From a bacterium (GTDB lineage Bacteria; Vulcanimicrobiota; Vulcanimicrobiia; Vulcanimicrobiales; Vulcanimicrobiaceae), in contig JAJYFL010000009.1 in assembly GCA_021790935.1 (NCBI GenBank), positions 14,213-78,212 of the forward strand: a stretch of 64,000 bases of DNA, written 5' to 3'. A program made the position numbers and the translations under genes. The number at the start of each line of letters is the position of its first letter. The stretch's first letter is position 1. Below the pieces are notes generated by a model. That model searched no databases. It was given only the letters and a program-made list of their open reading frames with translations, and was not told where the DNA came from. Positions 58,563 through 64,000 of this stretch are shown here, one piece after another.

Positions 58563-59543
58563 ATGGCGGAGCGGTTGCGTTTTGTCTGTGCCTCTCATCC
58601 TACGCACGTCGCCGCCTTCGGCGAAGACGTGCGTGCGGGATTAGGCGCCGCGCGCAAGACTCTGCCGTCGAAATATTTTTACGATGCGATCGGCTCCGCG
58701 CTCTTCGAGACGATCACGCTGCTCCCGGAGTACTACCCGACACGTGCCGAAGCGGAGATCTTGCGCGAGTACGGCTGCGAGATCGTGCGCTCGCTGGGCA
58801 GTCCGATCGAGTTCTTGGAACTGGGAGGCGGCAGCGCCGCGAAGACGCGGCTATTGATCGACGAAGCGTTGCAGGTTCAAGGCGATCTGCACTACGCAGC
58901 CATAGACGTCTCCCCCGAAGCGCTGCGTCTCTCGGCTCGAGCTTTGGTGCAAACCTATCCACGGCTCAGGGTGACGGCCTACGCGGCCGACTACTTTGCC
59001 GTACTCGGTACGCCCGATATTCGCTTGGAGGGGCGCGCCCTCGCGCTGTTCATGGGATCGAACATCGGGAATTACGAGCCGCCGGAAGCGGTTCGCCTGC
59101 TGCGCTCTCTGCATGGGTCGTTGCGCGGCGGCGACGGCTTACTCGTTGGCGCCGATCTAAAGAAAGATCGCGAAACGCTCGAGCGTGCCTACGATGACCC
59201 CACCGGCGTGACCGCCGCGTTCGACAAGAATCTCCTTGCCCGGATAAATCGCGAACTCGGCGGAACCTTCGATCCGCGCGACTTCAAGCACGTGGCGATC
59301 TACGACGAGGCGCGCGGCTGCGTCGACTCCTTTCTCGAGGCGATCCGTGCCCACGAGGTTCTCATCGCGGACCTCGCTCTGCGAATAACGTTCCATCGCG
59401 GCGAACGCATTCATACGGAATCCTCTTATAAATTCACGATCGACGACATAGCGCGAATCGGCGCCGAAGCGGGCTTTCGGCTCGCGCGGAGCTGGGCCGA
59501 TGCGGGCAAACGGTTCGGCGTCAGCCTGCTGCTCTGGGAGTGA
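58563..59543 (+). CDS. egtD: L-histidine N-alpha-methyltransferase (ergothioneine biosynthesis)
   Basis: A 326-residue methyltransferase of the EgtD type. Marks are PSKYFYDAIGSALFETITLLPEY at the start, the SAM loop LELGGGSAAKTRLLI, FMGSNIGNYEPPEA and, near the end, RIHTESSYKFTIDDI. EgtD makes hercynine from histidine and SAM. The partner EgtB is not in this window. The ATG is 6 bp after the transglycosylase gene. Its 3' end overlaps the ABC permease gene convergently by 23 bp. Confidence 0.93.
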   Translation: MAERLRFVCASHPTHVAAFGEDVRAGLGAARKTLPSKYFYDAIGSALFETITLLPEYYPTRAEAEILREYGCEIVRSLGSPIEFLELGGGSAAKTRLLIDEALQVQGDLHYAAIDVSPEALRLSARALVQTYPRLRVTAYAADYFAVLGTPDIRLEGRALALFMGSNIGNYEPPEAVRLLRSLHGSLRGGDGLLVGADLKKDRETLERAYDDPTGVTAAFDKNLLARINRELGGTFDPRDFKHVAIYDEARGCVDSFLEAIRAHEVLIADLALRITFHRGERIHTESSYKFTIDDIARIGAEAGFRLARSWADAGKRFGVSLLLWE

Positions 59544-60156
59544 GATGGCGCGTCGACCGGCGCTCGAGCGCCCGAAAGAGTGCGTCGGCGAGAACGGCGA
59601 GCAACGCCGCCGGGATGCTTCCGGCCAGCGCCTCGGCCGGATATTGGCGGTCGAGTCCCTCGAAGATCAGCGTGCCCAGCCCGCCCGCGTCGACGTAGGC
59701 TGCCAGCGTCGCGATCGCAATCATCGATATCGTGGCTAGGCGCACTCCACCGAGCATGACCGGAAACGCGAGCGGGAGTTCTACGCGCCAAAAGCGTTGC
59801 GCGGCCGTCATCCCGAGCGCGCGGGCTGCATCGACTTGGGCTGCGGGCACGCCGCGCAGGCCGGCGGCGACGTTACGGACGAGGATGAACTGCGCGTAGG
59901 TGACGAGCGTGGCGATCGCCGTCCAGAAGCCGAGGCCCACGTACTCGACTAAGAGCGCGAGCAATGCGAGGCTGGGAATGGTGTAGAGCGCGCCGAGCGT
60001 GCCGAGCAACGGCGTTGCGATGCGGCGGTTACGCGCCGCAAGTATGCCCAGCGGCAGCGCGATCGCGATCGATAGCGCGAGGGCCGTACCGACCAGGACG
60101 ACGTGCTGTACGAGGAGCGTCCCGACCTTCGGCAGATGTGCGAACAGGTAGTTCAC
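59521..60156 (-). CDS. Glycine betaine/choline-type ABC transporter permease (OpuCB/ProW-like)
   Basis: A 211-residue permease with about five to six transmembrane helices. The EAA loop is seen as VDAARALGMTAAQRFWRVELPLAFPVML, and LYTIPSLALLALLV is typical of the quaternary-amine uptake family. It is one of two permeases in this operon. Its ATG overlaps the ATPase gene stop (ATGA). Confidence 0.9.
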   Translation of the reverse strand: MNYLFAHLPKVGTLLVQHVVLVGTALALSIAIALPLGILAARNRRIATPLLGTLGALYTIPSLALLALLVEYVGLGFWTAIATLVTYAQFILVRNVAAGLRGVPAAQVDAARALGMTAAQRFWRVELPLAFPVMLGGVRLATISMIAIATLAAYVDAGGLGTLIFEGLDRQYPAEALAGSIPAALLAVLADALFRALERRSTRHLTPRAAG

Positions 60157-61139
60157 GGGAGCGTTCCCGCAGCATCTGGGGCGCGGAGCGCGCGGCGCAC
60201 GTTTTCGTAGGCGATCGTGCCGATGCGGCTCGCGCCGGCGCGTACCGCGAGCGTCTCCGCGCCCGATAGAAATGCATCCAAGGCATCTCGCAGCGAGGCA
60301 TCGGCAGCGATCTCCGGGATGGTAGCGTCACTCGTACCGGGCACCATCGCGTCGCGAACCCGGAGCAGACTTAATCTCCGAATGACGTCGTCAGCGTCGA
60401 GCAACCGTCCGACGTACGGCGTTGCCGGCGCGCTGAGTATCGCGAGCGGCGTATCGTACTGCTCCACCTTGCCGTCGCGCAGCACCACCAGGCGGTCGGC
60501 CAAGCGCAGCGCTTCGTCGACGTCGTGCGTTACGAAGAGGATCGTCGTCTGCAGCGTGCGGGCGATCTGGCGGGTCTCCTCCTGTAGCGACGCGCGGACG
60601 ATGGCGTCGACCGCGCCGAACGGCTCGTCCATCAGCAGGACCGGCGGCCGCGCCGCGATCGCTCGGGCGACGCCGACGCGTTGCTGCTCGCCGCCGGAGA
60701 GTTCGCGCGGGTAACGGTCGCGGTAGCGGTGCGGATCCAGATGCACGAGATTCAACAGTTCGTCGATGCGCGCGGCGACGCGCGATCTCTCCCAGGCGAG
60801 CAGCGCCGGTACGATCGCGACGTTCTCTCCGACGGTCATGTGCGCGAAGAGGCCGACCTCTTGTATTGCGTAACCGATGCTGCGCCGCAGCGTGGTTACG
60901 TCGGCGCTTGCGACGTCGGCCTCGTCCAGCAGCACGCGGCCGTCCTGCAGCGGAACGAGGCGATTGACCGTACGCAGGAGGGTGCTCTTGCCGCATCCGG
61001 ACGGCCCTAATAGCACGGTGAAGCTCCCCGCCGGCACCGTAAAGGAGATGCCGTCGACGGCGTTACGGCCGGCGTTGGGATAGCGGACGGTGACTGCGTC
61101 GAAGCGGATGGTTGCGCCGGGCGCGGTGAGGCCGCTCAG
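60153..61139 (-). CDS. Glycine betaine/choline-type ABC transporter ATP-binding protein, non-canonical start
   Basis: About 328 residues. Walker A is LLGPSGCGKSTLLR, the Q-loop is GYAIQEVGLFAHMTV, the signature is RELSGGEQQRVGVARA and Walker B is PPVLLMDEPFGAVD. The C-terminal 90 residues (RVRDAMVPGTSDATIPEIAAD, then GTIAYENVRRAL) look like a CBS-type sensor, usual in OpuA/OpuC ATPases. No ATG, GTG or TTG is available at the right place. A CTG at 61139 overlaps the upstream TGA (CTGA), and an ATT lies seven codons earlier. The CTG is used here as the most likely start. Confidence 0.85.
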   Translation of the reverse strand: MSGLTAPGATIRFDAVTVRYPNAGRNAVDGISFTVPAGSFTVLLGPSGCGKSTLLRTVNRLVPLQDGRVLLDEADVASADVTTLRRSIGYAIQEVGLFAHMTVGENVAIVPALLAWERSRVAARIDELLNLVHLDPHRYRDRYPRELSGGEQQRVGVARAIAARPPVLLMDEPFGAVDAIVRASLQEETRQIARTLQTTILFVTHDVDEALRLADRLVVLRDGKVEQYDTPLAILSAPATPYVGRLLDADDVIRRLSLLRVRDAMVPGTSDATIPEIAADASLRDALDAFLSGAETLAVRAGASRIGTIAYENVRRALRAPDAAGTLP

Positions 61140-62020
61140 AGTGCGTGCGCCCGTAGGAATGCCGATGCTACCGCAGACGGGTCCCGCTTTTCGAAGTCGA
61201 CGGCATAGTTCATCCGCCTGGCCTCGTTCGACGTGATGAACGGCGAAACGCGGTTGAGCACCGGTGCGATCCGTGGATTGCGGTGCAGGGCGCCGGCGCG
61301 CACGACGGGCGCGACATTGTAAGCCGGCCAGAAGTGTTTGTCGTCGACCAGCAGCACGAGGTGGTCGGCGGCGATCTCGCCGTCGGTCGTGAAGGCGGTA
61401 GCCACGTCGGCATCTTGGTGTAGGAGCGCCTCGTACTTCAGCCCGATGTCGTACGTGCGGATGCTCTTGAAATGGAAGCCGCCGTAGAACCTCTGCAGCC
61501 CGGGCAAGGCGTCGGGCCGGCTCAGGAACTCGGGAATCGCCGCCAAACGCAGGTGCGGCGCTTCGAGCGCGAGTTGCGAGAGCGTCGTCATGCGATACGT
61601 GCGCGAAACGGCGTGGGTCGTCGCCAGCCCCTGCGAGTCGTTCATCGGTGCGGGCCGCAGCCATACGAGATCGAAACGCTCCCGGTAGGCCTGCGCGACG
61701 GTGCGATAGAGCGTAGCGGGATCGCGCTCGAGCGGCAGGTGCAGTACGTCGATCAAGGCCGTCCCCGTGTATTCGGGATAGAGGTCGATATCGCCGCGCC
61801 GAAGTGCCGCCATCGCGATCTGCGTGCTGCCGAGATCCATGTGCCGCTCGACCGCGAGGCCCGAGCGCTCGAGGGCTTGCGCGTAGATCTCCGCGATGAC
61901 GAACGCTTCGGTGAAATTCTTGGAACCGACGCGAACCACGTTGGGATTGCTTCCCGCGCAGTCGGGGAGCAAGAGCGTGGCTCCGATCAGCGCGAGAGCC
62001 TCGGCACGGGCGATCGTCAC
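61136..62020 (-). CDS. Glycine betaine/choline-type ABC transporter substrate-binding protein
   Basis: A 294-residue periplasmic-binding protein of the OpuAC/OsmF group. It begins with a hydrophobic stretch and a near-lipobox Cys (LLLPDCAGSNPN), followed by VRVGSKNFTEAFVIAEIYAQ, GDIDLYPEYTGTALI and AAFTTDGEIAADHLVLL-like phrases (here ATAFTTDGEIAADHL). The Asp before Cys departs from the lipobox rule. It is 294 residues, matching the family. The start is GTG, overlapping the second permease (GTGA). Confidence 0.9.
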   Translation of the reverse strand: MTIARAEALALIGATLLLPDCAGSNPNVVRVGSKNFTEAFVIAEIYAQALERSGLAVERHMDLGSTQIAMAALRRGDIDLYPEYTGTALIDVLHLPLERDPATLYRTVAQAYRERFDLVWLRPAPMNDSQGLATTHAVSRTYRMTTLSQLALEAPHLRLAAIPEFLSRPDALPGLQRFYGGFHFKSIRTYDIGLKYEALLHQDADVATAFTTDGEIAADHLVLLVDDKHFWPAYNVAPVVRAGALHRNPRIAPVLNRVSPFITSNEARRMNYAVDFEKRDPSAVASAFLRAHAL

Positions 62021-62622
62021 GCGGTCCGTTCCCCGGCGCGCCGCGCTGCGAGCGTCAGCGTGAATTCAGCCGCGAGCGCCAGGAGCGCTACCGAACCGGC
62101 TCCGGCCAGCAACAGGGCCGGGTCGCCGGCTTGCAATCCGCGAAGGATGTATTCGCCCAAGCCTCCCGCTCCGACAAAGGCGGCGAGCGTCGCGCTGGCG
62201 ATCACTTCGATCGCTGCCGTCCGAACGCCGGTAAGCACCACCGGTAGTGCGAGGGGCCATTCGACGCGCGCGAACGCCTGCATCGCGGTCATGCCGACGC
62301 CCCGTGCGACATCGAGCGCCGCCGGCGGGACGCCGCGCAGCCCAAGGTCCGTGTTGATCGCGATCGGCGGTATCGCCAGCAGCGCCAGAGCGACCAGCGC
62401 CGGTTTGAAGCCGACTCCGAGGATTGGCACGACGAAGGTCAAGACCGCCAGCGACGGGATGACGCGCCCGACGTTCACGAGCCCCAGGATCGCGCCGCGG
62501 CTACCTCGCAGGCGAGCGGCGAGGACGCCCAGCGGCACGCCGAGCGCGGTCCCCGCGCTCAAGGCCGCCGCGGAGAGCGCCACGTGGGTCTGGACGTGAG
62601 CGAGCAGATGGGGAAGACTCAT
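62017..62622 (-). CDS. Glycine betaine/choline-type ABC transporter permease, second copy
   Basis: A 201-residue permease with about six transmembrane helices and the loop LDVARGVGMTAMQAFARVEWPLALPVVL. VGRVIPSLAVLTFVVPILGVGF is the typical middle part. It is the first gene of the operon, with stop and start overlapping the binding-protein gene. Two permeases with one ATPase and one binding protein is the OpuC/OsmF-like arrangement. Confidence 0.9.
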   Translation of the reverse strand: MSLPHLLAHVQTHVALSAAALSAGTALGVPLGVLAARLRGSRGAILGLVNVGRVIPSLAVLTFVVPILGVGFKPALVALALLAIPPIAINTDLGLRGVPPAALDVARGVGMTAMQAFARVEWPLALPVVLTGVRTAAIEVIASATLAAFVGAGGLGEYILRGLQAGDPALLLAGAGSVALLALAAEFTLTLAARRAGERTA

Positions 62623-62666
62623 CCTGCGATGGAGTTTTCCTGCCGGGTGTAGAAACCTGGGCCTCT

Positions 62667-64000
62667 ATGCTCTCTCGACCGGACGTGCCGGACGTTAACG
62701 CCGGTGCGCCCGTTCGGCCGCTCGACGATCCATCGCTCTATTTCAGCCGCGAGCTGTCGTGGCTTCAGTTCAACGATCGCGTGCTCGAGGAGGCTCTGGA
62801 CGCCGGTAACCCTCTCCTCGAGCGGTTGAAGTTCGTCGCGATCTACGATACCAACCTGGACGAGTTCTTCATGATCCGGGTCGCGGCGATCAAGCAGCAG
62901 ATCGACGCGAGCGTACAGCGGCGGTCCGACGACGGCCGCACGCCGCCGGAGCATCTGCGTGCGATCTCCGAACGTCTGCGCGTATCGCTGGCGCGTAAGA
63001 CGCGCCTGCTCAACGACGATCTGCTCCCGGCGCTCGGGCGAGAGGGCATCAAGATCGTCTCCATTGGCGATCTGGACGAGGAGCGCCAAAGCCAGCTCGA
63101 GCGCGTATTCGACGACCGCGTATTCCCCGTTCTAACGCCGCTGGCGGTCGACAGCGGGCACCCCTTCCCGTACATCTCGAACCTTTCGCTCTCGCTCGCG
63201 GTCGAGCTCGAGGAGGTTACCTCCGAGGGCGTCCGCCTGCATTTCGCGCGCGTGAAGATTCCGCCGACGCTGCCGCGGTTGGTTGCCGTCGAGGCCGCGC
63301 CGGCAGACGAGCGGTGGTTCGTCCCGCTCGAAGAGGTGATCGCGCGCCACCTCGACGCGCTCTTCCCCGGGATGGCGGTGCGCGAGTCGTATCTCTTCCG
63401 CGTAACCCGCGACGCCGACCTGGATCTCCAGGAAGACGAGGCTGACGACTTGCTGCGCGCGATCGAGTCGGAGCTGCAGCGCCGCCGCTTCGGCGAACCG
63501 GTGCGCCTGGAGATCGAGCGCGGAATGCCCGAGTACATGCGCGATCTGCTGCTCGAGGCGCTCGGCCTCTCCATGGTCGATTGCTACGAGATCGAAGGCT
63601 TGCAAGGCACGAGCGATCTCATGGCCTTGGTCGGTCTTCCCGATCGCGATCGCCTGCACGAGCCGCCGTTCATGCCGGCGATACCCAAGCGGCTCATCGG
63701 CGTGACCGATATGTTCGCCGCAATCCGCGAGGGCGATATCCTGCTGCACCATCCATACGAGTCGTTCGACCCGGTCGTGCAGTTCATCGCGCAGGCGGCC
63801 GACGACGAGCGCGTCTTCGCTATCAAGCAGACCCTCTACCGGACGTCCGGTAAGAACTCCCCCATCGTGCGGGCGCTGCTCGCGGCCGCGGAGAACGAAA
63901 AGCAAGTCGCGGTCATCATCGAGTTGAAAGCCCGTTTCGACGAGGAAGACAACATCGAATGGGCGCGGCGCTTGGAGCGCGCCGGCGCGCACGTCGTCTA
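62667..64000 (+). CDS. ppk: Polyphosphate kinase 1 (3' end beyond the window)
   Basis: The first 444 residues of PPK1 are visible. The N-domain has YFSRELSWLQFNDRVLEEA and NLDEFFMIRVAAIKQQI, the head domain FPVLTPLAVDSGHPFPYISNL-like stretch, and the catalytic part starts with AIKQTLYRTSGKNSPIVRAL and IELKARFDEEDNIEWARRLE. It makes polyphosphate from ATP. The ATG at 62667 is the first in frame. The gene is divergent from the ABC operon, with 44 bp between. Confidence 0.95.
   Translation, partial: MLSRPDVPDVNAGAPVRPLDDPSLYFSRELSWLQFNDRVLEEALDAGNPLLERLKFVAIYDTNLDEFFMIRVAAIKQQIDASVQRRSDDGRTPPEHLRAISERLRVSLARKTRLLNDDLLPALGREGIKIVSIGDLDEERQSQLERVFDDRVFPVLTPLAVDSGHPFPYISNLSLSLAVELEEVTSEGVRLHFARVKIPPTLPRLVAVEAAPADERWFVPLEEVIARHLDALFPGMAVRESYLFRVTRDADLDLQEDEADDLLRAIESELQRRRFGEPVRLEIERGMPEYMRDLLLEALGLSMVDCYEIEGLQGTSDLMALVGLPDRDRLHEPPFMPAIPKRLIGVTDMFAAIREGDILLHHPYESFDPVVQFIAQAADDERVFAIKQTLYRTSGKNSPIVRALLAAAENEKQVAVIIELKARFDEEDNIEWARRLERAGAHVV

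Noticed and set aside
60153-61664. 503-codon form of the ABC ATPase
   Set aside because: The upstream 170 codons overlap the binding-protein gene in another frame and have no domain.

Overview
This is a GC-rich, densely packed bacterial chromosome segment. Most gaps are under 60 bp, stop/start overlaps (GTGA, TTGA, TAATG) are frequent and GTG/TTG starts are common. Gene content (a caa3-type oxidase with heme A synthesis genes, EgtD, GH15/GH20/GH130 carbohydrate enzymes, lipoproteins with lipoboxes, BNR propeller protein, many GC-rich secreted unknowns) points to an aerobic heterotroph. The overall style resembles uncultured soil phyla such as Eremiobacterota/WPS-2, but no phylogenetic marker was compared, so this placement is a guess.

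Layout. 1-1450: an IS200/IS605-type tnpB, cut by the left window edge, whose 3' end runs into a 21-bp tandem repeat. 1555-3789: a PAS-PAS-GGDEF-EAL protein. 3687-9581 (minus): GH15 glucoamylase, a degenerate class III cyclase, a sigma-region-2/RskA-type anti-sigma fusion, a GNAT acetyltransferase and a CurA-like oxidoreductase, probably one operon. 9665-18385 (plus): GH20 hexosaminidase, permease-PDZ fusion, M20 dipeptidase, methyltransferase, HyuA-like protein and a small PH-like protein. 18419-24912 (minus): three secreted unknowns, a propeller lipoprotein with a Thr/Pro minisatellite, a SARP/NB-ARC/TPR regulator, a decayed gene remnant and a PadR regulator with a palindromic operator.

24913-31346: a palindromic MITE-like repeat (copy A), a cationic amino acid permease with a small membrane protein, a sugar-N-methyltransferase-like enzyme, and a plus-strand cluster of FAD oxidoreductase, mini-zincin, GlcNAc kinase and NanE (amino-sugar salvage). 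31391-35184: ctaCDE plus two small membrane proteins (A2-type caa3 oxidase by its YSHPAVY motif). 35205-40608 (minus): heme A synthase, heme O synthase, MFS exporter, AidB-like acyl-CoA dehydrogenase and a membrane protein, all overlapping or adjacent. CtaA and CtaB make the heme needed by the neighbouring oxidase.

40660-47710: small secreted proteins, repeat copy B, GH130 phosphorylase/mannosidase, prfC, threonine dehydratase, and a CcoN/NnrS-like membrane protein. 47677-53375 (minus): AhpD-like peroxidase, CHRD-like lipoprotein, large BNR propeller protein, HSL-type esterase and YkgJ-type cysteine cluster protein. 53483-57491: ROK kinase, recQ, and an MGDG-synthase-like glycosyltransferase. 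57514-64000: a His-rich remnant, lytic transglycosylase, egtD, a four-gene glycine betaine/choline-type ABC importer (two permeases, ATPase with no canonical start codon, binding protein), and the start of ppk1.

The most unusual items are the sigma2-anti-sigma fusion in an operon with a catalytically degenerate cyclase-like protein, the palindromic repeat family with a 28-bp invariant core, the permease-PDZ fusion, and the tandem-repeat tail on TnpB. No CRISPR array, tRNA or rRNA was recognised.
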